From Clostridioides difficile_A (GTDB lineage: Bacteria > Bacillota > Clostridia > Peptostreptococcales > Peptostreptococcaceae), in the NCBI GenBank assembly GCA_945909635.1, contig OX246690.1, positions 3,224,001 through 3,288,000 on the forward strand: a DNA stretch of 64,000 nt, given 5' to 3'. Positions 34,788-43,701 of this stretch are shown here, piece after piece; position 1 is the first letter of the stretch, and each line of letters opens with the position of its first letter. Made by a program: the position numbers and the translations under genes. The notes beneath the pieces are model-generated. The model ran no database searches. It was not told where the DNA came from and saw nothing but the letters and a program-made list of their open reading frames with translations.

Positions 34788-34890
34788 ATTATTTCTATTT
34801 TAATTGTTTATACTTATTTATTATCTATATTATATCTTACTTAGCTAAACATTATCTAAATAAACTTACAAATTTAAATTTTATATGCTA

Positions 34891-36786
34891 TTAGTTTCTA
34901 GTAAATAAGTTTATCTTTTCTGCTATTTTCTCAATAGCATTTTTAGCTATTCCTTCACCTATTTGTACTAACTTAGTAGCATTCTTAAGTCTTAATTCAA
35001 CTACTTCTTCTTGTGACTTAGAAAGTTCTTCTGTAGTTAATATTATTGGTGCCTTTGAACTAGCTGCAAGTGGTGCTGCTGTAAGTGCATCAACTAATTG
35101 TCCATTTCCACCTACATAACCATCTTTTGCAACATATGCTTTAGTTGCTCCTGCATAGTACTTGTTGATTACTTTAGCATTAGTGTCTTTTCTGTTTTCT
35201 CCTGCTAATCTTTCAACTTTATTATTTAAATCTATTTCAACTAATTTGTTTTCAACGTCTTTTGATACAGAGTTCTCTCCACCAACTATTTCTAATTCTT
35301 TTCCATTTAATAACTTCTCAGCTTTAGCATCCAATTCGTTACCTGTAACTATTATTGGAGCACCAAATTGAGCAGCTCTAGCAGATATACTCATAGCATC
35401 TGCTTCTCCATTTCCACCTACTACGAAAGCAGTTTTAAATGTATCTTTTAATTGTTTTGCTATTTCTAAAGAAGTCTCAAATCTATCTTCTCCAGAAACT
35501 CTTTCAACTTTACTTACACCTAACTTAGCAAGTTTTTCTTCAGTTTCTTTTGATATTTTAGATTCTCCACCTACTATATATATCTTCTTAGAAGATAAGT
35601 TGCTTCCAAGTACTCTTAATATCTCAGCTTCTATTTCTGATGGTAATGAATCTTTCTTTGATAATAGTATTGGTGCATTTTTTTGAGATGCAAGTGGTGC
35701 TGATGCCAATCCATCAACTATAGCATCTTCTCCAACTAAGATTATTGCTTCGGCTGCTCCATCATTAAATCTCTCTTTACTAACCTCTACTGCTGTTGTA
35801 AATCTTGAATCTCCAGATAAAACTTCTACCTTTAATTCTTTTCCATCTTTAACATCAGTTAATACTTTGTGTAAATCTCTTACTAACTTATGATTTTTAC
35901 TTGATATACTTATTGTTTCTGGCTTTTCATTTGTCTTGCTTAAAATCATATCAAAGCTTGATTTTTCTGGCTTATCTTTATCATCACTATCTTCTTGCTC
36001 TTGAGTAAGTATAGCTACATTTTCAAATGTTAAAGAATATCCATTTTTAACTTTATTAACTATTTCTCTTCCTGATGTAGTCAATCTAACTCCATCGAAT
36101 AAATCTTCTGCTGATACATCTTGTAAATCTGCATTTTTAACTGTTATTGTATGTAATTCTTTTGATTCTATATCACTATATTTCTTTTCATAGCCTTCAA
36201 AAGTACTTTCTTCTGATATTATTTGTTTTGAGAAATCTAAGTGTTGGTCTCCCACATTTATAGTAATAACATTTTTTGAATCTTTTGCTCTTTTTACTTC
36301 AACTGAGCTTGTAGATTTTATTGTTGCTGTTAATTTGCTATCAGAATCTTCTGCTAAAGTTGCATTGAAAGCATTAACTGCATCTACTATTTCTTGGGCT
36401 GTTTTGTAGTTTTCGATTTTATAGTCAACTACTTTTCCACCTAGAGTTTGATGACCTTTGTCTTGTATTGTAACTTTTAAACTTTGTCCTTCTACTAATG
36501 CGTTTATTTTGTTTTGTAATTGAGTTGCATTAGTTAAAGTTACATTGTCTACTTTTATATCATAAACTCTGTCATTTACATTTGCTCCTGCTTTTGTCTC
36601 TTCAAACTTAATTTCTAATGCTTTTCTAACTTCTTCAATTAATTTAGTAGAATCTTTCGCACTTACTGTGTAACTTTTATCAACATTTTCTGACACAGTG
36701 TTATCTGCGAATATTGGTGCTGCTGCACTCATAACTGTGGCTCCTGCCATTACTATTGCCATACTTCTCTTCTTGTTGCTCAACAT
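34891..36786 (-). CDS. cwp8: Cell wall protein Cwp8
   Basis: A 631-residue secreted protein with the SlpA/Cwp2 layout: signal peptide ending near PIFAD, a surface region at about 30-320 related to that of Cwp2 (KDSTKLIEEVRKALE; 'DKGHQTLGGK' resembles Cwp2 'DKGHTTNSAN') and three CWB2 domains at about 325-631 (VLSGDSRFTTAVEVSKERF). No enzyme motif is seen. The ATG at 36786 follows CGGAGG. Its promoter at 36846-36874 and the start-site motif TGTGGGAAATA match the slpA arrangement base for base in spacing, which suggests common control. A terminator lies at 34746-34787. Confidence 0.9.
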   Translation of the reverse strand: MLSNKKRSMAIVMAGATVMSAAAPIFADNTVSENVDKSYTVSAKDSTKLIEEVRKALEIKFEETKAGANVNDRVYDIKVDNVTLTNATQLQNKINALVEGQSLKVTIQDKGHQTLGGKVVDYKIENYKTAQEIVDAVNAFNATLAEDSDSKLTATIKSTSSVEVKRAKDSKNVITINVGDQHLDFSKQIISEESTFEGYEKKYSDIESKELHTITVKNADLQDVSAEDLFDGVRLTTSGREIVNKVKNGYSLTFENVAILTQEQEDSDDKDKPEKSSFDMILSKTNEKPETISISSKNHKLVRDLHKVLTDVKDGKELKVEVLSGDSRFTTAVEVSKERFNDGAAEAIILVGEDAIVDGLASAPLASQKNAPILLSKKDSLPSEIEAEILRVLGSNLSSKKIYIVGGESKISKETEEKLAKLGVSKVERVSGEDRFETSLEIAKQLKDTFKTAFVVGGNGEADAMSISARAAQFGAPIIVTGNELDAKAEKLLNGKELEIVGGENSVSKDVENKLVEIDLNNKVERLAGENRKDTNAKVINKYYAGATKAYVAKDGYVGGNGQLVDALTAAPLAASSKAPIILTTEELSKSQEEVVELRLKNATKLVQIGEGIAKNAIEKIAEKINLFTRN

Positions 36787-36829
36787 ATTTATGTCCTCCG
36801 AATATTGTTTTTTAATTTTTTTATATTCG

Positions 36830-36874
36830 TATTTCCCACATATAAATAATATTATATATAATATTATTTATCAA
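36830..36874 (-). promoter_or_regulatory. cwp8 promoter with start-site motif TGTGGGAAATA
   Basis: TTGATA (36869-36874), 17 bases, TATTAT (36846-36851), five bases, TGTGGGAAATACG (from 36840 down). The spacing between -10 and motif is identical to that of slpA. Confidence 0.7.
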
Positions 36875-37066
36875 TACATTTTATAAGTTTACATAATTTA
36901 CTAGTATATATTTTAAAATAATTGCATAAAAATCCATATTTTAAGCACATTATCATATCAACTTTTACTAATTAATCCTCTCTATTTAAATTAAATATAC
37001 ATCACTAATTTAAACTATTTTACAAAGTTTAAGACTACTATTTATTACAAGAAGTATTGTAAAACA

Positions 37067-37117
37067 AAAGAGGATACCTCTCAATGATAATAGAATCATT
37101 TTGAAGTATCCTCTTGA
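37067..37117 (-). terminator. scfA terminator
   Basis: Imperfect stem AAGAGGATAC / GTATCCTCTT with an inner AATGATTCTATTATCATT arm, then TTTTG, about 25 bases past the scfA stop on the minus strand. Confidence 0.75.
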
Positions 37118-37139
37118 AAATAACTAAGTCAATAATTTT

Positions 37140-37283
37140 CTATCTTTCACACTCTTGATTTGCAACTGTACAAGAAGTTTTACAAGCTGATTGACAAGAA
37201 GTTTGACACTCTCCACATCCACCTTTTGCAGCACTTTGCTTTAAAGTAGCTTGAGATAAAGTTTTTACATGTTTATTTTCCAT
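37140..37283 (-). CDS. scfA: SCIFF peptide (six cysteines in forty-five residues) ranthipeptide precursor
   Basis: A 47-residue peptide beginning MENKHVKTLSQATLKQSAAK with cysteines at 23, 26, 30, 34, 38 and 45 (GGCGECQTSCQSACKTSC core), matching the SCIFF family found in nearly all Clostridia. A radical SAM maturase (ScfB) normally forms thioether links in it. The ATG at 37283 has GGAGGC eight bases upstream. It is followed by the TIGR04086 membrane protein, yajC and tgt on its 5' side in the usual clostridial order. The maturase gene, expected next on the other side, is absent; a terminator and cwp8 follow instead. Confidence 0.92.
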   Translation of the reverse strand: MENKHVKTLSQATLKQSAAKGGCGECQTSCQSACKTSCTVANQECER

Positions 37284-37348
37284 TTTCAACGCCTCCATTT
37301 CTAATTGTTTCCTATTGATTATATCATAAAACTACTCTAATATAAACT

Positions 37349-37711
37349 CTATTTAAAGTTGACACCCAATACGCCTCCAATACCTCCCGCTGCTGATATT
37401 AACAATAACTTATAAATCATTCCTACTTCAAACACAAACTTTTCTTGTGCTAAAAACACAGTTAAAAAAATACATACTATGTACAAAAGTCCAACCAAAA
37501 GTCCATATATAAGACCTTTTTCTTTCATGTGTTTTGAAGTATAAAAACCCCCTATAGCTGCAGAAATGGTAGTTATAAATGATGAAACCATGGTTATATT
37601 ATCCCCACCAATATCTGTAAATGTCAAAAATAAGTTATACACTAATAAAACAGCCAAAGTTATTATATACGCATATCCTAGACCTTTAAAAATATAATTA
37701 GATTTTCCCAT
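37349..37711 (-). CDS. TIGR04086 family membrane protein
   Basis: A 120-residue protein with four hydrophobic helices (about 10-30, 38-58, 68-88, 95-117), short basic loops (TSKHMKEKG) and Gly-rich ends (AAGGIGGVLGV). Proteins of this family sit between yajC and the SCIFF peptide gene in many Clostridia, as here. No function is known. The gene begins 58 bases past the yajC stop and 65 bases before scfA, so the three are probably in one operon. Confidence 0.8.
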   Translation of the reverse strand: MGKSNYIFKGLGYAYIITLAVLLVYNLFLTFTDIGGDNITMVSSFITTISAAIGGFYTSKHMKEKGLIYGLLVGLLYIVCIFLTVFLAQEKFVFEVGMIYKLLLISAAGGIGGVLGVNFK

Positions 37712-37769
37712 AAAAAAAACCTCCTCTCAAATTAATATATATTCGAGAAAAGGCTTTTAAATTACTAAT

Positions 37770-38063
37770 TTACTCTTCTTCTATTTCTTCTTTTTTAGAT
37801 TTAACTGTACCTATAGCCCATTTTTCAAATGGAACTTTAGTTCTATTTGGTCCTAACTCTAGTATTACAACATCATCTTCAACTTTAGCTACATTAGCTA
37901 CTATTCCACCTATTGTAACGACCTTGTCTCCTACACTTAGGCTACCTCTCATTTCTTTTAATTGTTTGTCTTTTTTCTTTTGAGGTCTAATCATTAGGAA
38001 ATAAAAGATTGCTATTACTACTACCCATAGACCTATACTCATCATTATTTGTTGCTGTGGCAT
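37770..38063 (-). CDS. yajC: Preprotein translocase subunit YajC
   Basis: A 97-residue protein with one N-terminal membrane helix (IGLWVVVIAIFYFLMI) followed by the family motif RPQKKKDKQLKEM and the 'GDKVVTIGGI' domain. It is an auxiliary part of the SecDF-YajC complex. It lies between tgt and the TIGR04086 gene as in most Clostridia and Bacilli. The ATG at 38063 follows AAGGAGTG. Confidence 0.95.
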   Translation of the reverse strand: MPQQQIMMSIGLWVVVIAIFYFLMIRPQKKKDKQLKEMRGSLSVGDKVVTIGGIVANVAKVEDDVVILELGPNRTKVPFEKWAIGTVKSKKEEIEEE

Positions 38064-38195
38064 TAATTTTTCACTCCTTCATAAATTATACTCTTTTGTA
38101 AAACACTGTAAATATCTATATAAGTATTTACTTTTTTAGTTTTGAGTACTATTGAATATTATATATTAAAATGATTATAATTAATAGTCCAAACT

Positions 38196-39317
38196 CTATA
38201 TTTCATAGCCATATTTTGCAAAAAATTCATTTCTAAAATCCAGTAATCTATCTTCCATTATCGCTTGTCTTATTTGCTTCATTAAATTTAGTAGAAAATG
38301 AAGATTATGAGTAGTTATTAATCTAGCTCCTAATATTTCATTTGCTTTTATAAGATGTCTTATATAAGCTCTTGAATAGTTTTTACAAGCATAACAATCA
38401 CACTCTGGGTCAAGTGGAGTAAAGTCTTCAGCATAAGTTGCATTTCTTACTACTACTTTACCTTGACTAGTCATTGCAGTCCCATTTCTAGCTATACGAG
38501 TAGGTAAAACACAATCAAACATGTCTACTCCTCTTATAACACCTTCCACTAAATCATCTGGGCTACCAACTCCCATTAGATATCTTGGTTTATCTTTTGG
38601 CATAAATGGAGTTGTATGTTCTAGTACATCATACATAAGTGGCTTTGGCTCTCCAACACTAAGTCCACCAATAGCATATCCTGGTAAATCAATGCTAGTT
38701 ATCTCTTTTGCTGATTGCTCTCTTAAGTCTTTATACATTCCACCTTGTATTATACCAAATAAAGCTTGCTTATCTGTATTATTATGGGCATCTTTACATC
38801 TTTTTAACCATCTTGTTGTTCTTTCTAACGAATTTTTTACATATTCTCTATCTGCTGGGTATGGTGCGCACTCATCAAATGCCATCATTATATCTGACCC
38901 CAACGCATTTTGTATTTCCATAGCCTTTTCTGGAGTTAGAAAATGTTTTGAACCATCTAAATGTGACCTAAATTCTACCCCTTCTTCTTTTATCTTTCTT
39001 AGAGGCCCTAAACTAAATACTTGGAACCCACCACTATCTGTAAGTATTGGCTTATCCCAGTTCATAAACTTATGAAGTCCACCTGCTCTTTTTATAAGCT
39101 CATGACCTGGTCTCATATATAAATGGTATGTGTTACTAAGTATTATTTGTGAGCCAATCTCTTTTAGTTCTTCTGGTGTCATAGATTTGACAGTTGCTTG
39201 AGTCCCAACTGGCATAAATATTGGTGTTTCTATTATTCCATGTGGAGTGTGTAATCTTCCTAACCTTGCACCACTCTGTTTGCAAGTTTTTATCAATTCG
39301 TATCTTACTGCGTACAT
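38196..39317 (-). CDS. tgt: tRNA-guanine(34) transglycosylase
   Basis: A 373-residue enzyme that exchanges guanine 34 for preQ1 in tRNAs with GUN anticodons, a step of queuosine synthesis. Visible are the nucleophile region DSGGFQVFSLG, the catalytic 'FDCVLPTRIARNG' and the zinc site CDCYACKNYSRAYIRHL. Length is normal. The ATG at 39317 has AAGGAG seven bases upstream. It is in the conserved group with queA and ruvAB. A short ATGAGAAATA lies in its leader, probably by chance. Confidence 0.97.
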   Translation of the reverse strand: MYAVRYELIKTCKQSGARLGRLHTPHGIIETPIFMPVGTQATVKSMTPEELKEIGSQIILSNTYHLYMRPGHELIKRAGGLHKFMNWDKPILTDSGGFQVFSLGPLRKIKEEGVEFRSHLDGSKHFLTPEKAMEIQNALGSDIMMAFDECAPYPADREYVKNSLERTTRWLKRCKDAHNNTDKQALFGIIQGGMYKDLREQSAKEITSIDLPGYAIGGLSVGEPKPLMYDVLEHTTPFMPKDKPRYLMGVGSPDDLVEGVIRGVDMFDCVLPTRIARNGTAMTSQGKVVVRNATYAEDFTPLDPECDCYACKNYSRAYIRHLIKANEILGARLITTHNLHFLLNLMKQIRQAIMEDRLLDFRNEFFAKYGYEI

Positions 39318-39395
39318 AAAGTTCTCCTTAGTAATATTTATTTCTCATTATTTTTTAATATATTCTTGTAATAATCTATTTATCTAGTACATTTT

Positions 39396-39881
39396 CTAAA
39401 TAGATTTATCTTTATCATCTTTTTCCTGTTGTTCTTTAATCGCTTCTTCATCATGTATACTCGTTATATTAAGAGCACTCTTGTCTTTTGTTACTAAAAA
39501 CTTTTTTATAGCAAAAAGTCCTGCAATAGCTATAACACCTATTAAAACATCTATCATTCCTTCATTTTTAGGAAGTAACAACATTTTTCTAGCTATAGCA
39601 TAAAGTAGTGCCTCAATAAATGCTCCTGGTATATGAAGTGATAGCATTACTACAAGTTCAACACCTATCACTAAAAGTAATATTTGTGCTAAGAAGTCGT
39701 TAAGCTGACTGTATTGTACCGGATTTTGAAAGTCAACTATATATGCTCCCCACATAAGTCTTAATACATCTACAGTCCCTAGAAATACAGCTATTAAAAC
39801 TACCACTGCTAACACACGTTCAAATATAAAAGCAATCTTTAATATAGGGTTATTCTTTTTTTGTTTTTGTAAACTATGCAT
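39396..39881 (-). CDS. PsiE-like family membrane protein
   Basis: A 161-residue protein with four membrane helices and the sequence 'LHIPGAFIEALLYAIARKMLLL', reminiscent of the PsiE (phosphate-starvation-inducible E) superfamily. The C-terminal 25 residues are charged (EEAIKEQQEKDDKD). The ATG at 39881 is preferred to TTG 39884 because GGGAGG is six bases upstream of it. It begins 11 bases past the queA stop, so it is translated from the same transcript. Function unknown; the family call is moderate. Confidence 0.6.
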   Translation of the reverse strand: MHSLQKQKKNNPILKIAFIFERVLAVVVLIAVFLGTVDVLRLMWGAYIVDFQNPVQYSQLNDFLAQILLLVIGVELVVMLSLHIPGAFIEALLYAIARKMLLLPKNEGMIDVLIGVIAIAGLFAIKKFLVTKDKSALNITSIHDEEAIKEQQEKDDKDKSI

Positions 39882-39892
39882 CAATTACCTCC

Positions 39893-40918
39893 CTACTTTA
39901 TAATCATAGCATCTCCAAAACTGAAGAATCTATATCTTTCTTTTACAGCCTCATTATATGCATTTAAAACATTATCTTTTCCACAAATAGCACTTACTAG
40001 CATTATCAATGTAGACTCTGGCAAATGAAAATTAGTAATAAGCTTATCTAGAACTTTAAACTTATAACCTGGATATATAAATATCTCTGTCCATCCACTA
40101 GTTTCTTCCATCTTTCCATCTTCATTACAGGCTGACTCTATAGTTCTACAACTAGTAGTTCCAACACAGATTACATTATTTCCATTTTCTTTTGCTCTAT
40201 TTATTTTGTCAGCTGCTTCCTGACTAACCATATAATATTCTGAATGCATCTTATGATTTAAAACATCATCTACTTTTACTGGTCTAAAAGTACCTAAACC
40301 AACATGTAAAGTTACAAAGGCTATATCCACACCTTTTTCTTTTATTTTGCTTAATAGTTCTTCTGTAAAGTGTAATCCTGCTGTAGGTGCTGCTGCTGAA
40401 CCATTATGTTTTGAATAAACAGTTTGATATCTCTCTTTTTCATCCAATCTAGCAGTTATATATGGAGGTAGTGGCATGTTTCCAAGTTCATCCAAGATTT
40501 CTTCAAAAATCCCATCATAATGGAACTTTATAATTCTTGAGCCTTCATCTGATAAATCCACAACTTCTCCAATTAACTTTCCATTTCCAAAAGAAAACTT
40601 AGTACCTACTTTTGCTCTTTTCCCTGGTTTTACTAGAGCTTGCCAAGTATCTTCCTCAGTTCTTTTTAATAACAGAAACTCAATTTTTCCTCCAGTTTCA
40701 AGCTTCTCACCTATCAATCTAGCTGGTATAACTCTAGTATTATTTAGAACTAAACAATCCCCTGGATTTAAATATTCTATTACATCTCTAAAGACTTTAT
40801 GCTCAATATCTCCTGTCTCTTTATCCAGTACCATCAATCTTGAACTAGCTCTATCTTCTATAGGAACTTGAGCTATAAGTTCCTGTGGTAAGTCAAATTT
40901 AAAATCACTTGTTTTCAA
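39893..40918 (-). CDS. queA: S-adenosylmethionine:tRNA ribosyltransferase-isomerase QueA
   Basis: A 341-residue enzyme that adds the epoxycyclopentane ring from SAM to preQ1-tRNA in queuosine synthesis. It shows DFKFDLPQELIAQ at the N-terminus, 'LNNTRVIPARLIG', 'APTAGLHFT', 'HVGLGTFRPV' and 'NFHLPESTLIMLVSA', all family signatures. Start is TTG at 40918 with AGAGGAAG seven bases upstream; no ATG fits. It is followed directly by the PsiE-like gene and tgt. The 316-base gap upstream contains a DnaA-box cluster. Confidence 0.97.
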   Translation of the reverse strand: MKTSDFKFDLPQELIAQVPIEDRASSRLMVLDKETGDIEHKVFRDVIEYLNPGDCLVLNNTRVIPARLIGEKLETGGKIEFLLLKRTEEDTWQALVKPGKRAKVGTKFSFGNGKLIGEVVDLSDEGSRIIKFHYDGIFEEILDELGNMPLPPYITARLDEKERYQTVYSKHNGSAAAPTAGLHFTEELLSKIKEKGVDIAFVTLHVGLGTFRPVKVDDVLNHKMHSEYYMVSQEAADKINRAKENGNNVICVGTTSCRTIESACNEDGKMEETSGWTEIFIYPGYKFKVLDKLITNFHLPESTLIMLVSAICGKDNVLNAYNEAVKERYRFFSFGDAMIIK

Positions 40919-40976
40919 TGTTAAACTTCCTCTCTTAAAATTTCTCTAGCTACAATAATATCAAAAAAACAACTTA

Positions 40977-41158
40977 TTTTCCACAATATTACCATAATCT
41001 ATCAAGAAATTACTCTTTTTAGCATACATTATATCCACAATATATAGATATTTTTCCACGATATACACGTCTTATCCACAATATATAGATGCAGTACACA
41101 CAATTTTCAGTGTATTTATCCACAGTATCTACAGGTGTAATTACCATTTTGTGGATAT
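40977..41158. promoter_or_regulatory. Cluster of six DnaA-box-like 9-mers between queA and ruvB
   Basis: Boxes on the plus strand: TTTTCCACA 40977-40985, ATATCCACA 41031-41039, TTTTCCACG 41052-41060, TTATCCACA 41072-41080, TTATCCACA 41116-41124. On the minus strand: ATATCCACA 41150-41158. Two are exact consensus boxes. Starts of boxes 2, 3 and 4 are 21 and 20 bases apart, about two helical turns. A repeated ATCCACAATATATAGAT spans boxes 2 and 4. The rest of the gap (40919-41235) shows no ORF. Confidence 0.6.
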
Positions 41159-41235
41159 GTTTGAATTTTTACCCATTTTAGAAATATTTAAATTTAATGA
41201 CTATTCTATTTTATAAGTATTTATATAATCTATTT

Positions 41236-42255
41236 TTATTTTTCATTAGGATATGGAATTTTTAGGTGTTCATATGCTAATGGCATAGCTACTCTCCCTC
41301 TAGGCCCTCTATTTATAAAGCCCAACTGAAGCAAATATGGCTCATATACATCTTCTATAGTATTTCTATCTTCACCAATAGAAGCTGCTAATGTATCAAG
41401 ACCAACTGGTCCCCCTCTAAATTTTTCTATTATAGTCATAAGAAGCTTCTCATCTACAAAATCAAGACCTAAATTATCAACACCTAAAAGTTCTAGTGCA
41501 TCTTTTGCTACCTCATCAGTTATTTTTCCATCAGCTCTAACTTGTGCAAAATCCCTAACTCTTTTTAATAATCTATTTGCTATTCTTGGAGTCCCTCTTG
41601 AACGTTTTGCAAGCTCTAAAGCACCATTAGATTGTATTTCTGCATCTAAGATATGTGATGACCTAAGGACTATTTTTGAAAGCTCATCAACTGTATAGTA
41701 ATCCAATTTACAAATAACACCAAATCTATCTCTAAGTGGATTTGTAAGCATACCAGCTCTTGTTGTAGCCCCAATAAGCGTGAATTTAGGAAGGTCAAGC
41801 CTTATACTCCTTGCAGATGGCCCTTTTCCTATTATTATATCTAAACAAAAGTCTTCCATCGCTGGATACAAAACTTCTTCAACACTTCTGTTGATTCTGT
41901 GTATCTCATCTATAAATAAGACATCATTTTCATTTAAGTTTGTAAGTATGGCTGCCAAATCTCCAGCTCTTTCTATTGCAGGACCTGATGTAATCCTTAA
42001 ATTTACACCCATCTCATTAGCTATTATGCTAGCTAGAGTAGTCTTTCCAAGACCTGGTGGTCCATATAAAAGCACATGGTCTAACTGCTCATTTCTTGAT
42101 TTAGCTGCCTCTATAAATATGCTAAGTTGCTCCTTGGATTTTTCTTGACCTAAATAATCTTCTAGAGTCTTTGGTCTTAGACTATTTTCTATATCTATAT
42201 CTTCTGTCTTCATTGTAGAAGTTATTATTCTATTTTCATCTTCAAAACCTTGCAT
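41236..42255 (-). CDS. ruvB: Holliday junction branch migration helicase RuvB
   Basis: A 339-residue AAA+ motor of the RuvAB complex. Visible are RPKTLEDYLGQEKSKEQL, Walker A GPPGLGKTT (about 65-73), Walker B 'VLFIDEIHRINR', sensor 'IGATTRAGMLTNPLRDRFG' and the C-terminal winged-helix 'FINRGPRGRVA'. Start ATG 42255 follows GAGGAGGGG. It lies 89 bases past ruvA in the order ruvC-ruvA-ruvB, and the DnaA-box cluster follows it. Confidence 0.97.
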   Translation of the reverse strand: MQGFEDENRIITSTMKTEDIDIENSLRPKTLEDYLGQEKSKEQLSIFIEAAKSRNEQLDHVLLYGPPGLGKTTLASIIANEMGVNLRITSGPAIERAGDLAAILTNLNENDVLFIDEIHRINRSVEEVLYPAMEDFCLDIIIGKGPSARSIRLDLPKFTLIGATTRAGMLTNPLRDRFGVICKLDYYTVDELSKIVLRSSHILDAEIQSNGALELAKRSRGTPRIANRLLKRVRDFAQVRADGKITDEVAKDALELLGVDNLGLDFVDEKLLMTIIEKFRGGPVGLDTLAASIGEDRNTIEDVYEPYLLQLGFINRGPRGRVAMPLAYEHLKIPYPNEK

Positions 42256-42344
42256 TTATACCCCTCCTCTCGTACTTTTGGAAATCTACTGTGATATTTT
42301 GAAATCTACCTCTATACTTTAAATATTATTTTAAAGTCTAAATG

Positions 42345-42947
42345 TTATTTTAAAGATTTACTCATTATATATGTAAGTGCCTTCTTTATAATGGCTTCTG
42401 TATCCATGCCATCCTTTTTACACTTTTGAACTGCATCTTTTGACTCTGATAATGTATAACCTAAGGCTACAAGTGCATCCACAGACTCATCTTGAGATAT
42501 TAAGGTAGGTTTTTGCGATAATAATGTTGGTTCAAATTCTATGTTGTTTTTGTCTACCTTGTCTTTAAGTTCTAAGACAATTCTTTCTGCTGTCTTTTTA
42601 CCAACACCAGGAGCTTTGGATAATTTTCCAATATCTTCACTTAAAATATACGCTCCTAACTGTGCTGGTGATGCAAATGATAGTATTGAAAGTGCCACCT
42701 TAGGCCCTATCTTAGATACAGATGTAAGTAACTCAAACATCTTAAGTTCCTCCCTACTTACAAAACCACAAAGGCTCATATCATCTTCTCTCACAATTAG
42801 TTTAGTATATATTTTTGCAGCTTCTCCCACTTGTAAATTCATGATTGTATTGGATGATACATTTACCTTATATCCTATACCATTATTTTCAATAACTATA
42901 TTATCTATATAAATCTCTTCTATTGTACCTTTTATATAACTATACAT
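42345..42947 (-). CDS. ruvA: Holliday junction DNA helicase subunit RuvA
   Basis: A 200-residue junction-binding subunit. It begins MYSYIKGTIEEIY like other RuvA proteins and has the helix-hairpin-helix segments 'LTSVSKIGPKVALSILS' and 'KAPGVGKKTAERIVLELKDK', then a flexible linker and the C-terminal domain that contacts RuvB (ALVALGYTLSES). The ATG at 42947 is chosen over GTG 42956. It overlaps the end of ruvC by eight bases, so the two are translationally coupled. Confidence 0.96.
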   Translation of the reverse strand: MYSYIKGTIEEIYIDNIVIENNGIGYKVNVSSNTIMNLQVGEAAKIYTKLIVREDDMSLCGFVSREELKMFELLTSVSKIGPKVALSILSFASPAQLGAYILSEDIGKLSKAPGVGKKTAERIVLELKDKVDKNNIEFEPTLLSQKPTLISQDESVDALVALGYTLSESKDAVQKCKKDGMDTEAIIKKALTYIMSKSLK

Positions 42948-43449
42948 ACTTACCACCTATATTCTTTAGAGTTTTTTCAAGCTTATTTGAATGAGCATGG
43001 CAAATAGCCACAGCTAAGGCATCTGCAACATCATCTGGTTTTGGAACCTTTTTTAAACTCAAAAATGAAGTTACCATCTGTTGAACTTGTGCCTTATCTG
43101 CTCTTCCATATCCAACTACACCTTGTTTTACTTGAAGTGGAGTGTATTCATACACTGGCTTCCCATTATGAGCACATGCAAGCATAGTAACACCTCTAGC
43201 TTGTGCAACTGTTATAGCTGTTTTTACATTCTTGTTAAAGAATAATTCTTCCATTCCAACTTCATCTATATTGTAATTCTTTACGATTGTATCAATTCCT
43301 TTATATACAAGTTCCAATCTTCTCGATATATTCATGTGTGCAGGTGTTGTCACTGCTCCATAATCTATTACCTTAAACTTGCTATTTTTGTATTCAACTA
43401 TACCATATCCAACTATAGCTATACCTGGGTCAATCCCCAATATTATCAT
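42940..43449 (-). CDS. ruvC: Crossover junction endodeoxyribonuclease RuvC
   Basis: A 169-residue Holliday-junction resolvase. It has ILGIDPGIAIVGYG at the N-terminus (Asp7), the catalytic glutamate in VGMEELFF and the C-terminal aspartates in KPDDVADALAVAICH. Length is normal. The ATG at 43449 follows AGGGGGAA. Its stop overlaps the start of ruvA. The 250 bases upstream hold its promoter region. Confidence 0.96.
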   Translation of the reverse strand: MIILGIDPGIAIVGYGIVEYKNSKFKVIDYGAVTTPAHMNISRRLELVYKGIDTIVKNYNIDEVGMEELFFNKNVKTAITVAQARGVTMLACAHNGKPVYEYTPLQVKQGVVGYGRADKAQVQQMVTSFLSLKKVPKPDDVADALAVAICHAHSNKLEKTLKNIGGKYV

Positions 43450-43701
43450 TTTTTTAAATTCCCCCTAAAAATAAAAGAAATACCAAAATGTATTTCTCAT
43501 AAAAACTTATGTTCTAAATTATTATACCATAAATAATATTAACAAATCATAAAATGGTATATGTAAAATATAAAACAAAATAAAAAAGTCATACCAAAGC
43601 AAGATTTTACTTCAGTACAACTTTTATATTTAGTACAAATAAATTATGGTATTTTATAGGAATTAAATGTGACTACAATTTTAATATTAACTTACTTAGT
43701 A

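Noticed and set aside
39330..39345. ATGAGAAATA in the tgt leader, and a similar ATGAGAAATAC in front of ruvC (43490-43500), as further copies of the slpA motif
   Set aside because: They match only 9-10 of the bases, are not at a TATTAT-N5 position and lie in AT-rich sequence; chance is likely.
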